DNA of 64,000 nt, from NCBI RefSeq assembly GCF_027244095.1, contig NC_069657.1, positions 243,266,674 to 243,330,673 on the forward strand, in the 5' to 3' direction. The DNA comes from Hemicordylus capensis. Taxonomy: Eukaryota > Chordata > Lepidosauria > Squamata > Cordylidae. Below, one piece after another: positions 42,500-55,824 of the stretch. Position 1 is the first letter of the stretch, and each line of letters begins with the position of its first letter. A model generated the notes under the pieces. It was not told the DNA's origin and searched no databases. It was given only the letters and a program-made list of their open reading frames with translations. Both the position numbers and the translations under genes were made by a program.

Positions 42500-43345
42500 C
42501 AATAAAAACACCATCTGGAAGAAGACAGCCTTGGCCTGTCATCTAAAAGTCAGTATGGAAAAGTGAGGCAGACTTCCCTAAGAGGGAGTTCCATGGTGTT
42601 GTAGACCAGTCCCACTCATGTGGTATTTCAGAAGGTGGGGAGTGGGATGTGAAGCAGAGCCTCCCAGGAAGGTCTCAACACATGCAGGTGGTTCTTAAGG
42701 TATTCTGGGCCCAGACCATGCAGAATGTTAAGCGTCAAAGTCAGCACTTTAAATTTGATCTAGAAACCAATGAAACTGTAATAAAATTGTACTATATTCT
42801 ACGTGATCAAAATTGTCTGTGGTCCAGTCAACAACCTACATGCCACTTTTGGAACCAGTTGTAGCTTCTGGACACTTTTCAAAGGCAGTCCCACATAAAA
42901 CTACAATAGTCAAATTTAGATGACATGAATTACCATGGTTAGTTCATTTGTGTTCAGGAAAGGTCGCAGGTAGCCAATGTATTTCTGTCTACTGACATCA
43001 CCTCAGATGTACTTCAAGCTGTGAACCTGAGTCTTTAGCGAGAGTGACCCTCTCCAGCACAGACAGGTTGAATACCTATGCCTGTATTGAACATATTGTC
43101 ACTTAACAGTCTTGTGTCCTGTCTGGCTTAAGATTCAGGTTGTTCATCCTCATCCAGGCCATCAATGACTTTTAGCACTGATTCAAGACTTGTACTGCAT
43201 CCTTGGGACCTGGGAGAGAGAAAGACAGTTGAATATTATGACATTGCACTCCAGATCTCTGGATAACCTGCCCTAGTGGTATAGATGTTAAACAGCACTG
43301 GAGATTAGAGGAAGCACTGTGGCACCCTACAGGCCAAAAACTATA
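42500..43345 (-). mobile_element. Old L2/CR1-type LINE remnant
   Basis: Antisense features typical of such LINEs: GAGGGAGTTCCATGGTGTTG, CATGCAGAATGTTAAGCGTC, AAGTCAGCACTTTAAATTTG and ACTACAATAGTCAAATTTAG. These parallel the 'cagcactttgtattttgcc' region of the L2 copy at 62500-63105. It is heavily diverged and no frame survives. Confidence 0.55.
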
Positions 43346-43624
43346 GGCATAAGGAGCAACCTACCTGCACCACCACTAAGACCCGGAAAGGGCCCAGTTA
43401 CTGCAAAGCTGTACATGCACACTCATCCTACCAAGACAGGATATATATTAAAGACAAAAGGGAATTTAAAATGAGAAACAAATGCCCATACATTTTCCCC
43501 CTCTAAGCAAAATAAATGGGGGGACACAACATGTAGCAAAGTATCTCCAGCCTCTAAGAATAATGCTCTTGTTCACAGCTCCAGCCATCCTAGAACAGCC
43601 TGCTATGCTAATATGGGCACAACT

Positions 43625-43626
<2 letters not shown>

Positions 43627-43670
<44 letters not shown>
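43627..43670 (+). repeat. (CT)n(CA)n compound microsatellite
   Basis: A pure CT tract passes into a short CA tract. The open frames over it are artefacts of the repeat. Confidence 0.95.
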
Positions 43671-43672
<2 letters not shown>

Positions 43673-44005
43673 GAGGATTTGGCAATGGACCTCCAGATAG
43701 GTTTCTGCTATGCTGGTGCAATTCTACGAGTGCATGTGCACTGTTGGAGTAACTCCATCCAGAAGAGGCCCCCCCAAATGGGGCAGGGACGTGGGTATGT
43801 CATGGGCAAGACAGACAAGCAACATCTCACACCAAATCCTATACCCTTTCCAGATTCATCCCAGGATGACATAATGCAATCAAAAAACACTATGGAGAAA
43901 GAGTACTTAGCACAAAAAAGGAAGCATATTAGACTGGAAGAATACTTGGGGATACTCGGAATACTACCCTTACAAGTACTCGCCCTGTAAAAACCCCTCA
44001 GGACT

Positions 44006-44006
<1 letters not shown>

Positions 44007-44062
<56 letters not shown>

Positions 44063-44094
44063 CACACACACACTCACACACACACTCAACTGGA
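44007..44094 (+). repeat. Long (CA)n microsatellite
   Basis: About 50 uninterrupted bases of CA followed by CACT-interrupted CA, a likely polymorphic tract and a potential Z-DNA former. Confidence 0.95.
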
Positions 44095-44689
44095 ACGACA
44101 ATACCACCACCCCAACAGGGGATACAAAGACAATGTACCACCAATAGGGAAGCAAGTGGGGAGGCAATTCCATGGTCCCTTCTGCATTTTCAGCTGTGTC
44201 TTGGCTATCCATTCTTTCTTTCCCTATCTGCTAATAGAGACTCTGCTAATAGCAGAGTCTCTCAGGCTGGAAACATTGGGTGGTTATGATCTCTGTCAGG
44301 CACTCCCCGCCATGTTCAGAGCTGAGCAACTAGCTACAACACACAGAGTTCCATAGGGCTGTCTCACAGGGGAGGCAACGGTATAGCCTTAGTCACTGCC
44401 CTCTCTTCCCCAACAGGGAACAGGGTGGCTGGAGCAGGAAGGTGGTTGGAGCAGGAGGGTGGCTGGAGCAGGAGGGTGCTGCATGAACAGTCCAGCGGCA
44501 CCACACTCATGCAGTCACTTGCTCACAAGCACTCACCATGCAGCCAAGTCCTGAGACCATGCACTGCAACTGCTGAGAGTGGCCACAGCCTCCTAGAAGA
44601 AAGGGCTAGGAAGGGATTCACTAAAGCAGAGGGAGTGGTAAAACAGCCTGCCACTCACATGCCCTTTGTTTTGGCTAAAGGGAAAAGGT

Positions 44690-44926
44690 AAAGTGTGCCG
44701 TCAAGTCAATATCGACTCCTGGCGCCCAGAGCCCTGTGGTTGTCTTTGGTAGAATACAGGAGGGGTTTACCATGGCCTTCTCCTGCACAGTATGAGATGA
44801 TGCCTTTCAGCATCTTCCTATATCGCTATATTCCCATCATCTGGGAAACATACCAGCAGGGATTCAAACTGGCAACCTTCTGCTTATTAGTCAAGCATTT
44901 CCCCACTGTGCCACTGGTTAGCCCTC
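44690..44926 (-). repeat. tRNA-derived SINE, nearly full length
   Basis: On the minus strand: head CAGTGGGGAAATGCTTGACT, B-box-like GTTTGAATCCCTGCTGG, body GAAAGGCATCATCTCATACT and GTATTCTACCAAAGACAACC, tail AGTCGATATTGACTTGACGG. Same family as 48165-48400. Confidence 0.88.
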
Positions 44927-46349
44927 TTCAATTCCATCCTTCCACACTTCCCCCTGTTCCTTAGCTGCTTGCTGTTGCCCAGAAGACCCTATTAGCCATC
45001 TCTCCACCTTCACCCTCCAGCCTAAACTGCATGCAATATCACACCAAAAGCTGTAGGGCGCCTGCCCCTTTATACCTGCTAGAGTTCAAGAGGGTGCATA
45101 CCCCGAGTCCAGCAGGCTGGTTTATTACTTCAAAAATCTGTACCCCACCTTTCATGCAAAAGATAGAGATCATCATTGTATTAATTCATGATCAAATAGG
45201 TATTAGAATCCTTTCTCAATCAAGAGCTCGATTATTTAGTCAGTGGGGAAAGATAGTCACAGAAGAAAAAGAAAAAAAGAGATGAGTTTAGAAATGTTGA
45301 GTTTAAACGAGAACAAAGTTCTTTTGGCTTTATATAAAAACTTTTTAAAGGGCATGATCTCATTCTTCAGATGTACTGGTTGGACGCTTTAGGATTTGGT
45401 ACTAGTTCCTTGTAACAGCACATTAACATTATGGTTATCCCAACATAATACTAAGTATAATAGTATACCCACTACCCACGCAACACCATTGAAAAATGGA
45501 CCAAAGATGGGGAAGAGCAGGCTTAGCCCAAATCCTAAACTCCTTCAGACACTATGTGTGGTCCCTGTGCTAGCATGATGTTAGGCTAACAAAGCAGTAC
45601 AAGTTTAAATGCCTCTCCCATTGCTGGGAGGCCAGCACGACATGGATGTGCTGGCAGAATGCTATGCCAACACGGCTGCATTACCAGCACAACTTCATCG
45701 GTGTAGGGCTTAAAACAGAATAAAGAGATGGCTCTGATAGGGAGAAGACATATGCCAAATTTTATATCACCTCTCCCACTTCAGACCCCAACAATGCTCC
45801 TGATGACAGCATAGTTGTGACTTCAGAGCTAGTACAAGTACCCACTAAAGCAAATGGGAGAGCAAAATATTACTACTTCCCCACAGCCTTTCACTTCACT
45901 TGGGTACTGCACACTCTGCCACAATGCAGTACAGCATTCAGACTAATTCTGCATCCAATCACAGCACACCTATCCGGCTATATAAGTCCCACAACAGGGA
46001 GCCCATAACTCAGGTGACAGGTGTGCAACCTGGGGCTATATCTCTCGGGCCCCAACTCATGCACCATAGGTGAATGGGAGCTACGGAGAAAGGGCATTTT
46101 GCACGAACAGCCTGCTGCCTTTATAGGTGCTCTGCCTCAGGACTCCACACACAAGCACCCAATTTGAACTGAACTCCACCACCCTAACAGCCAGGTTGAC
46201 TGTTGCTCTGGTTAATAAGGGGGCCACTTAGGGATAAGGGCTAATTAGGGCTGCTGAACATGCAGGCAGGCAAGCAAGCAAACATGGGGTGTGTGGCTGG
46301 ATGTCATTCTTTGCTCTGCACAGGCAGCTTTCCAACAGGTGCAGGAGAC
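44927..46349. other. Intergenic, no feature recognised
   Basis: Non-coding. The stretch 43346-44689, apart from the microsatellites, is likewise unassigned. A short G-rich triplication (GGTGGCTGGAGCAGGAGG, about 44424-44476) is the only local pattern. Confidence 0.5.
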
Positions 46350-46588
46350 AGGATCTTTTATTTTTATTTTATTTTTAAAACATTTTATATCCCACTCTTC
46401 CTCCAAGGAGCCCAGAGCAGTATACTACATACTTGAGTTTCTCCTCACAACAACCCTTTGAAGAAGGTTAGGCTGAGAGAGAAGTGATGGCCCAGAATCA
46501 CCCAGCAAGTATCATGGCTGAATGGGGATTTGAACTCGGGTCTCCCCGGTCCTAGTCCAGCACTCTAACCATTACACCACACAGGCTC
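46350..46588 (-). repeat. MIR-like tRNA SINE
   Basis: Minus-strand head GGTGTAATGGTTAGAGTGCT, B-box GAGTTCAAATCCCC, core CTCAGCCTAACCTTCTTCAA and tail TGGGATATAAAATG followed by an A/T-rich end. Confidence 0.85.
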
Positions 46589-48164
46589 TTCCACACCCAA
46601 TTCCATTCAGACCACAAAGGAAGCCCATGGTATGAGTAGCAGCAGCCCCTGGTGTGACTCCAGCTTACTCTCCATTGTCAATCAGTCTTTTTGGAACAGA
46701 CTTCTGCCACTTTATGAGCTCCATGGCAGACAATTATGTAATAGGTAAAGCCAGGCTCAAACCACCTGCTACTCTGTCTTGCAATTTGCAACAGCTTAGG
46801 AGTCCTTCTGGAGAAAGATATTTGGTAACTCCACTCACTTGTATTTCTTTCAAACTATGTCATCTGTGATGTTGTCCAATAAAAGCTTTATTGTAGTTGT
46901 TTCTTCATTGCTAACAGACAGCAATCCCTTCGCTCCACCCTAATTACTTCTTACCTTAGCTGGCTTCAGAATGGGACTCTGAAGAGGCAGGATCCTTTCT
47001 ACAACTTCCCAACTCTGGCCCCATGAGCTCCAGTGAGGGAACGGGAGAGGAAGGCTCCTCAGGGTTCACATGCAGCTAGATCACTTCTGCCATGATGAAA
47101 GAAGCAGTCAACTGGGGTGGAGGATATAGGGAGTATAAGGGCTGCTGGTCACCCAGGCAATCAAGCAAACAAACATGGGTTGTGTGTGGCTAGATGCAAC
47201 AACTAATGCAAAAGGTAACTAGAGAGCCAGGTGATTGGTTCATACAGCTCTCCCTCGGATTGGCGGAGACACTGCATTCTCTCAGGTGTGCCTGTTCATG
47301 GGGATCTCTCCCAGTCTTTTCTGGTGAGTTTGAAGCTGGAATATCTTGGTCACAAGACCTGTGCTGTTCCACAGGGCTCTGGCTCTAAATGCAGTCTCCT
47401 TATCTCTGGTATACATGGCTGAGTCTGAGAGCTGAAGGCAACTGAAGGATGACAAACACCCCTTGATATGTCAGTCTTTCCCCATCTGCTGTGGGTGAGT
47501 AGCTTTCTGTTATGTGCACTGTGACTTTGAGACTTGCCTGCTTGATCTCCATCTTTTGCTTCTGAGATGGGTGCTGCTGACCAGGTACATAAAGGCAAGT
47601 TCAGCTTTAATTCTACTATCCTTTCTGGCTGGACTTGCTCAGCTTATCCAGCTCCCAACCCAGAATTCAGTGCAGTGAGCTACCAACACTTCCCCCAGGA
47701 GTTCAGTGTGAGCTCTCCTCGTTGCTTGTCCTGCTTCCTCCTGTAGCAAAACAGCCCTTTCCTGCAGATGAGTCTTGTGCCTCCAGTGGGGAGGGAGTAG
47801 AACCTGTCTTTGAGAGCTTGTGTTTCTGCACTACATGCCTCCTTGTTGCAGGCAGAACAGCCTGAACCCCTTGCTTCCATCCCCTGACAACACCCCCATT
47901 GTATCCATGATCTGGCTTGCAGACACAGAAATGCAACCAGGATCATTGATTTGGCATCCTGGGCACCTCAGGATATAAATGTAAAATAATAACAACAGAA
48001 GAATGGATCAGGAAAGACCACACCAGTCTAGTAGCAGTCTGATGGTATGGCCAAGCTGCATAACAAGACTGAAGACTGGTATAGATTGATAAGCATATCA
48101 GTATTGAGCCAGTTTCCTGGCTTGGAGTTTTCAGAAACTGGCACAATGCAAGCGGTTGGGAGAA
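46589..48164. other. Intergenic, no feature recognised
   Basis: Moderate GC non-coding DNA with several overlapping short frames, none protein-like. Confidence 0.5.
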
Positions 48165-48400
48165 GGTAAAGCTAAAGTGCCGTCAAGTCGATTTCGACTC
48201 CCAGCTCCCACAGAGCCCTGTAGTTTTCTTTTGGTAGAATACAGGAGGGGTTCACCAGTGCCTCCTCCCACACAGTCTGAGATGATGCCTTTCAGCATCA
48301 TCCTATGTCGCTGCTGCCCGATATATAGTACCAGTGGGGATTTGAACTGGCAACCTTCTGCTTGTTAGTCAAGCATTTCCCCTCTGTGCCACTTAAGGTG
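48165..48400 (-). repeat. tRNA-derived SINE
   Basis: Minus-strand copy of the family at 44690-44926: CACAGAGGGGAAATGCTTGA, GTTTGAATCCCCACTGG-like B-box region, GCTGAAAGGCATCATCTCAG and GAGTCGAAATCGACTTGACG. Confidence 0.88.
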
Positions 48401-48690
48401 ACACATGGTTGGGAGAAGACTCAAGGTCAATCAGACACCTCCCTTGTACAAGAATTAAAACTACCGCCCTTGAGTAATGTGTGAAGACCAAAGAAGAGAG
48501 CTACATGCTTGTCTATTGTCCTTGTCTCTTTAAGAAAGGCCCCCTTTCTCCCTCCAAAATGTGCACGATTCCTGTGGACCAGCTTGCATAGCATGCATTT
48601 TCCCCATTCCCATTAGACACTTCAATGTGCCCCAAGTTCACAGCCTCTGGTTTTCTGTTGGGGGGACTGGTAGTGCTTAAGCCACCTTTC

Positions 48691-48927
48691 CATTTATTTA
48701 TTTTTATTTTATGTTTACATTTATATCCTGCTTTTTCTCCGAAGAGCTCAGAGTGGTGTAAATGGTCATGTTTATCTTCACAACAACCCTGTGAGGTAGG
48801 TTAGGCTGAGAGATACATGACTGGCCTGGCTCAGAGTCCCCCAGTGAGTTTCATGGTTGAATAGGGATTTGAACTCGGTTCTTCCCGGTCCTAGTCCAAC
48901 ACTCTAACCACTACGCTATGCTGTGCC
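48691..48927 (-). repeat. MIR-like tRNA SINE
   Basis: Minus-strand head CATAGCGTAGTGGTTAGAGT, B-box GAGTTCAAATCCC, core CAGCCTAACCTACCTCACAG and an A/T-rich tail near 48700. Confidence 0.85.
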
Positions 48928-50002
48928 AGAAGCCTCATTGACTTGGTCCCTTCCCCACAATTTTCCATGGGAAGGCTCCTCGGTCCTGAAGTGGGTCAGT
49001 GTGAGTTTTACACTCATGTTTCTGAACAGCTCAAGATCCCTAGGCACCTCCATAACCCCAAGGAACAGCCGATCCATCTCCTTCCACTTCTACAGAGGTG
49101 GAAGGGGAAGGAAGAAACCAACTTTGCAGTCAGAACCCAGCGGCTACACAGAAACTTAGAATCACAGTCCATATCTCTGTCATATCTTCTTCACTTTGTC
49201 CATTAGCCCCATTTCTCTCTCTCTCTCTCTCTCTCTCTGTTCCTCTGTGTTAGGATTATTTCTAGCCTGCATTTATTAGAAACTTGATGCTCTGTTTAAG
49301 GACCAGCACCTTGTAATTAGCTGCTTCTGATCAGCTCCCCAAGAGATTGCCAACTTCTGCTTTCACCTAGTGTGCTGGTTCTTTAACCTCTGTTTTTCGG
49401 GGGGGGGGGCTGTCTTGACTCCATTACTCCCATTTGAGTACTTTAACTTTGTCCCTGCCTTTTCCCATGATCAGCTTTCTAACTACTTGACAAAAAAATG
49501 CTGTTTGCAGCAATGCATGTTTGCACCCAATTCGAGCTAATTCCCCCATATAAGCCAAAAGCTTGGATATGTACCAAAAACTTAGGTGAGCACAAAAAAT
49601 AATGCCCTCTCTCCCAAAGAAGCTATCTTCTCTCCTTTGCACTGTTTAGTCAAAAGGTAATTATTAAAATTGTGCATGTGCGTTTTTGAGTTTTATAAGG
49701 AGATTTGAACCCCTGGGAGTCCCTAGCAACTTTGTTTCTGGCCATCTGCTATCTGTGTTACCAGCAACTGAGCTACCAACCACCCACAGTTGCTGATAGA
49801 GTAGAAAGCACTGTGACTTCTTTGTGTCAGCTGGGTTGTGTGTATGGTCTATTATGGTGACACCATGGAGGCGATTATCTGTTGCCATGAGTAGACTGGC
49901 TCCTTTCCTACCTGACCCACACGGAACATTGTTGGTATGCAAACCCATGATTGGTGCATGCTGACAGTGTTGCCAGGGCCAATGGAGGAGTGGCTAGTGA
50001 GC
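48928..50002. other. Intergenic, no feature recognised
   Basis: It contains a (CT)n microsatellite at about 49213-49238 and a G-run near 49400. Nothing else is named. Confidence 0.5.
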
Positions 50003-50884
50003 AGAGATGTCGGATAGACAATTTTCCATGGCATATTTTCTGTTTTGGAAAATTTGCTGTGGAAAATTTTCCATTTCTAAAAATTCATTGGCTGACATTC
50101 AGACTAGCACTCTATAAGTGCAGCTGTAGGAGTTCTAGACTACCACTGCACTCTTGCTTGAGCAAAGGAAGGGGTGATTTTTGCCAATCTTCCCTTCCCT
50201 CTGAAGCCCACCATGCGTCATCAAAATATGTCCCTGGGGATTACGTGAACAGTGGGCTTCAGAAAGAAGGGAAGATCAGATAAAGTTGCCCCTTCCCCTA
50301 CTCAAGCATTGACACAGTGGTAGCCTGAAACTCACACAGCTGGATATGCACAATGCTAGTCCGGATGATAGTCATTTTTCCCCATAAAAATCATTAGTAA
50401 CAATGAGCAGATGCCAATGTGATATTAGGCACATTTGGCACTTTCAAAGTCGTAATTAATGCTTTTTAGGTGATTATCCCTAGAAAGCATTTGAAAGAAG
50501 ACACGTTATATTCATTTTTTGAAAAATGTAATTTTTTTCACCTAAAGCCTTGAATTTGTTTAAGTATATAACATTTAAACCATATTAAATGTTTTTATTG
50601 ATTTCCTCACTAATCATATAGTTCAGTTCAATTACATAGATACGTGAAAAACTTTAGAGATACAGCTTGGGAAATTAATATGGTGGTGTTTTGTTTTGTT
50701 TTTAAACTAAATAAATAGGTCAGATAACACACTATATCAGATCACAATCTATTTAGGGCAACAGGAAATTTACCTAGTAAAATGTTGAGGGGGGGAAATC
50801 CATGCAAATTTTATACAAATGAAGGGAAATTACATGGGGGGAAATTGTAAAAAGTTTTCCAATTTCCAGAAACCCCACATCTCT
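50003..50884. mobile_element. hAT-like element with AGAGATGT ends
   Basis: The left end AGAGATGTCGGATAGACAAT and the right end, the inverse of AGAGATGTGGGGTTTCTGG, form weak terminal repeats. The interior has a symmetrical part (CTTCCCTCTGAAGCCCACCA opposite TGGGCTTCAGAAAGAAGGGA, near 50190-50270). A truncated relative begins at 52004. No target duplication was found. Confidence 0.6.
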
Positions 50885-52003
50885 TATAATGGGGTTGCAT
50901 CATTCTGAATATTTTTCATGCTCTTATTTTCGCCTCTCATCTTGCTCTGGAAGTGCACAGAATCCTAATTAAGTTACACTGATTTAAGCTCTATGCGTAT
51001 AATAAAAACTACCATCAATTTCACTCTCTGAAGAGTACTTCTCTAACTTCGCATTACTGCCATAGTCGTTAGGTTTAAAAACAAAAGCAGTTCTGTTAGT
51101 AATCTATGTTTTGTAGAAGTACACAGAATGCTTTTTGTAGACAGGATATTAACAAAAGTATCCACAAATAAATAAGTCACAGAATTCAGGAAACTAGTTC
51201 CTACTGAAAAGTCAAAACCTACACAGTTGATCTTCACAGCTGAGAGTTATCAGAACTGAACTTTGTTTACCATAAATTCTGTTTTAAGATCCCATTCTAC
51301 AAGTTGGAGTTTCTTTACTTTTAAGCAATTATTTTGTAGTTCAGCTAGGCAGCATCAAACAGCATCAATATTCTATGTGTGTCCCCGAAGGAAACAAAAG
51401 CCATGCTTTATAATACGGTTGTTTGGCCAGTCTTAAGAAGTCTTACCTATAACTTATTTTGTAACAACTTTATGTAGAATAGATTTAGTGGATATATCCT
51501 TTAAGAAAAATATTACTCCATTACTAATTACTGGAAAACAAGACTGCCGTGTTCAGTTTCCTCTCATTTAATCTTCTCAAACTATTCTGCAGATAAACCA
51601 AGACCTTTTATTGAATGATGCTGCAGCATTAATATCCTATCAGAGTTATATTTGTAATGTCACTCGATCAACAAACATTTAAGCAGGCTCTACAAAGTCA
51701 GGCAGCTGTATGAAAAAGGTTTTCCTTTCTGTAGTTTCAATATCCAATCAGTTCAGAGGCAAAATACAAATACAGCCCAACGTTCATTATTTGGAACAGC
51801 TATTTCATAAAGGACCAAGAAAAAATGAATGTGTGAAGCTCTTTCAAGACCATTTCACTTTTTCTATTCTACATAATTTCTAAATGATTAATATACAAAT
51901 AATCTATAGTTACAAATGTGCAGCTGAAATAGTTTCATCCAACATGATCTAGTTAGCGTCAAAAAATAAGACAAGTATTTCTATATGGATTATCTCTCAA
52001 AAC
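50885..52003. other. Intergenic, no feature recognised
   Basis: AT-rich, about 1.1 kb, unusually free of recognisable repeats for this window. Confidence 0.5.
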
Positions 52004-52260
52004 CAGAGATGTGGGGTGGACAGTTTTCTGCAGAAATTGAAATGCTTCTGGAAAAAATTCCCATACTTGATTGTGTGTGTGTGTGGAAAGTTTATGTGGA
52101 AATGCATTAGTTAACGTCTGGACTAGCACTGCACGCATGCAGCAGTGCGAATTCCAAACTACTGCTGTGCTGTCACTTGAGTGGGAGAAGGGGCAATTTT
52201 CACCAGTCTCCTTTCCTTCTGAAGTGGTGTGCATCACCAAAATATGTCCTGGAAGGTATG
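52004..52260. mobile_element. Fragment of the AGAGATGT hAT-like family
   Basis: CAGAGATGTGGGGTGGACAG and CTTGAGTGGGAGAAGGGGCA, then CACCAAAATATGTCCTGG, track the left half of the element at 50003-50884. The right half is missing. Confidence 0.65.
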
Positions 52261-52714
52261 CAAAATAGAAATATTTTGCACAGAAATAGGAGCAGAAATA
52301 TTTTGCACAGAAATAGGAGCAAAACTTTCAAATAAGCATGTATCTCTAGAACATGGGCATATGTTTCATGGGTAGCACCCACAGCAGCCATCACTTTTGT
52401 GGTTGCAGTGCTCAGTAAGATTGTGCTACTACAAGCAGAAGAGGAATCTCTAATGCATGTTGTGCAAGGGTTTCCAGATATACAGACTCGTGCAAGAGAA
52501 TGTGTTAGCGCAAGAACTCATTTGGAACAGAGGTGAATTTCTTCATCCATGGACCGTGCATTATATCTCTATGCTACAGCATGCTACTGCAAAATTAGCC
52601 TGGATGCTAGTCTGTGGGCTGGGTCAAACAAACAATACTGATCACAAAAGAGGGGGATGCCAAGATGTTCCTGTTGGACCGTGCTCCATAAATGCCTCAA
52701 AGCCCTCCTGGCAT

Positions 52715-52853
52715 CAGTGTTCCCTCTAACAGGGATTCCCACATGTTATTGACTACAACTCTCAGAATCTCCAAGTAAAAGCCATTGCAGCTGGGGATTG
52801 CAGCTGGGGATTTAGTCCACAGCATTTGGGAATCCCTGTTAGAGGGAACACTG
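52715..52853. mobile_element. hAT MITE, perfect 27-bp TIRs and 8-bp target duplication
   Basis: CCTGGCAT at 52707-52714 is repeated exactly after 52853. The termini CAGTGTTCCCTCTAACAGGG continue to 27 bp of perfect inverted repeat. The short interior is a further hairpin around a duplicated GCAGCTGGGGATT. Intact termini suggest a fairly recent copy. Confidence 0.93.
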
Positions 52854-54121
52854 CCTGGCATGTCCTTTGAGGGTGTGTAGGGGCTGTCTCTCTGATTTGG
52901 AGTGCATGTTTAAGGGGCAATTTGGATGAACAGCCCCACTCGCCCCCAGCAATCAACCCCCACAGTCAATCCCAGTGGGTCCATTCTCAGTATGCCTCCT
53001 CCTCTTCCACATGTGCTGTGGCCATTGTCATTTAAACCAGCCCCGCATGTCAATAATTAGTATACAGACCATCATCAAAGCAACAGATTTGTGTATGCTC
53101 CTCCTCCTCTATTAGAACTTTTTATAATTAGTCTTGAATTAAGTGTATATAAATGCTAACATGGTCCTACTCCTAACTAGCATTCCAGTTTAAGAAGCTA
53201 AGCTAAATGTTTCAGCTCTGCACTTGTAGAAGTAGCATGCTTATTTCTCAGGAAGTATACAGCAGGAGCATGCTGCAAATCCATCTGAGCCCAACGAGAC
53301 CTTCTCCGAAATGACCAGAGGATTCTAGCCCATTTTAAAGATCAAGAGGTGTGGCTTTTAAAAGCTACAGCCGTTTCAAGGTGTTCTCTCTCACTCACTT
53401 GTCCTTGATCTTTTTTAAAAAAGGACTACCAAATCAATCCCAATCTAGGTTTGAGTTTGGAATGCAGAGGGGTTGGATCCTCCATGGGACTCTGTGAGCT
53501 CAATTTTGATTGACCCTGTCTCCGGGCAGGTGGGAGGATCAACCCGTTAGTCAGAGGAGACACTCCCCCACTGAGGGCGAATGCAGAGATCTGCATTTCT
53601 CTTTTAGACTCAGCCTTCAGAAATCCTTCATACAGCTGCACACCCACCCACACTACTCCCAACTCTTCTTAACATGCCTTAACATTATTCAATTAGCACA
53701 TTTTCCAGTTGAGCCCAGAGTAAGATGGCACAAGCTCTCGCCTAAAATGATGCTGGGCTGGAGTCAGTTGCTGAGGCACCTGATGCCCTAACCACTGAGG
53801 AGCTGCCACAGAAGAGCAGCAGCATCTGCTGACATCTCTAGCAGGAGGGGCCCCAGGGAGATGTGGCCTCCTTGAGTGAGTCGGTCCCTCTCCTATGTAT
53901 TTTGCAGCTGTTAAGAGGAAGCTGCAATGCCTTCACCTCTTCCCTACCTTCTCACCCACCGTTTCCAAAGCAGGCAATTAAGGTGCAGCCCTCATTCACC
54001 TCACCCTCTTCCCCTGCCTTGAGCAAGTGAGAGGCTCCTTGGTTGAAAAGACTAAGCTGCTGCCTCTATTTTACATCCCTCTGAGCTCACTCAGCTCAAT
54101 GCAATTGCTGCATTGCCTAGA
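52854..54121. other. Intergenic, no feature recognised
   Basis: Non-coding. No repeat is named. Confidence 0.5.
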
Positions 54122-54248
54122 GAGGGGTGTCAAACTGCAGCTTTCAGCTGTTGTTGGACTACAGCTCCCATCATCCCCAGTCAATATGATGGGATGATGG
54201 GAATCATAGGCCAACATCTAGAGGGGGGCTGCAGTTTGGGACTCCTGA
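54122..54248. mobile_element. Short palindromic MITE
   Basis: GGGGTGTCAAACTGCAGCTT and the inverse of GGAGTCCCAAACTGCAGCC form the ends, and GGACTACAGCTCCCATCATC lies inside. This resembles hAT MITEs with 'actacaactcccatcatcc' interiors. The 54249-55617 interval after it holds nothing I can name. Confidence 0.6.
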
Positions 54249-55617
54249 CCTCAAGAGAGAGTGAGAGCAGAGATGGCAACAGCTGCTCCTTGCTTGTTTG
54301 CCCACCTGGTTGAACATGCCGTGGAAGCAGTCGTAAGGATCAACTGTTGACCCCATTCACTCTTCTGCTTCCTCTAGGCAGCACAGTGGGCCTAATCCCA
54401 ACTTTCACATGTCAACAGAGGACTGAGGCAGTTGCTGCTGCTCCTTGAAGACACTTTTTCTGGTGGATTGCCTCTTGAGTGAGCGAGTGGGTGGTGGAGG
54501 TGGCTGCAAGGAGAAGGACCTGCTTCTTCCACTTGGCCACCATGCCAAGGGATGGGGTGGGCACTGATACTGATCCTTGACTAGCTGAGAAGCAACAGCC
54601 ACCATCACCACTGCTGGGAAGGCTCCTGGGAGGTTTGAGCCCCGCTCCTCCATGATCTGCTGACACCCACAGTAGCAGCAATCACACCTCCCTTTCCTCA
54701 TCCAAAGCCCGAAAGTGAGCAGTATTTCAAAGAAGCAGTCAACGTCTCTCACTCATTTGCCCTTCCCCTCCGGACAGCAATGGGGACTGGGTTCAATGCC
54801 ACTGCCCAGATGGAAGGAGTGCGTGGAAGGACCCTGTTGGTCATTTACTGTATTTAATAGCAGAGAATAATAATCACTGCCACCAGAGGACACTCAGTTG
54901 CCCTCTTAGTCTGGGTGGCATATTGTGGATGATTGGGCTAGATGGGCCAAGTCTCAACTAATGTGTTGAGCCAAGAGAAAGCAAAAGTGGGAGCTTCTGC
55001 TCTTTACCACTGCCTGCACTGTTCAGTTTCTCACTTGGATGAGCAAAAAAGCAGACACTACTTTCACTCCTCCTCTTGGGGTGGGGGGTGGGTCTCTCGG
55101 GGAAGAGAGTTAATAGAGGATGAGACTCATCGTGGGTATGTCACAGAGAGCTCATGGGCATGTTTCCAAGCTTGGAACTGGCCCTGCAGCGGGTGGGGAG
55201 AAAGAAAAAGGATTTTCTTCCTTTTTCTGTCTACTTCATACCACCCTATTTTGGTTAATCCAGTCCCATAACTATTTCCCCCAATGTGATATACTTCTTA
55301 CACACTTCTTTTGACTTCCTTTATACCAAGTAGAACTTGTATTTTGTATAATGCTTTACGTAAGAGCCTGAAAATGCTTTAAAGGAGTAGAAATGAAAAG
55401 CAGTGCTAGAAATTCAGTCTGGGAAGGAGCCAGTGGCCTGCTGGATCCTGCACTTACAAGTGTTTGCTGCCCATTAAACTGAACTAAAGCAGCATTATGT
55501 CTTGCTCAGTTCCAAACTTCTTGCAGCCCATCAATCCCTACATGCATGCAGATCTGATAAATAAACTACATCCAGCCTCAGAGAGTAAAAGACTATCCTT
55601 GTGGGGTGGGAATCACA

Positions 55618-55824
55618 AGAGCTAGCATGGTGTAGTGGTTAAAGTGCTAGACTAGGACTGGAGAGACCCGAGTTCAAATCCCCATTCAGCCATGAAACTA
55701 GCTGGGTGACTCTGGGCCAGTCACCTCTCTCAGCCTAACCTACTTCACAGGGTTGTTGTGAAAGAGAAACTCAAGTATGTAGTACACCGCTCTGGGCTCC
55801 TTGGAGGAAGAGCGGGATATAAAT

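Noticed and set aside
43970-44212. Val/Cys-repeat frame
   Set aside because: It is a translation of the (CA)n microsatellite.
55618-55700. tRNA gene with A and B boxes
   Set aside because: The tRNA-like head is followed by a MIR-like core and a TAA tail, and several related copies occur, so it is a SINE.
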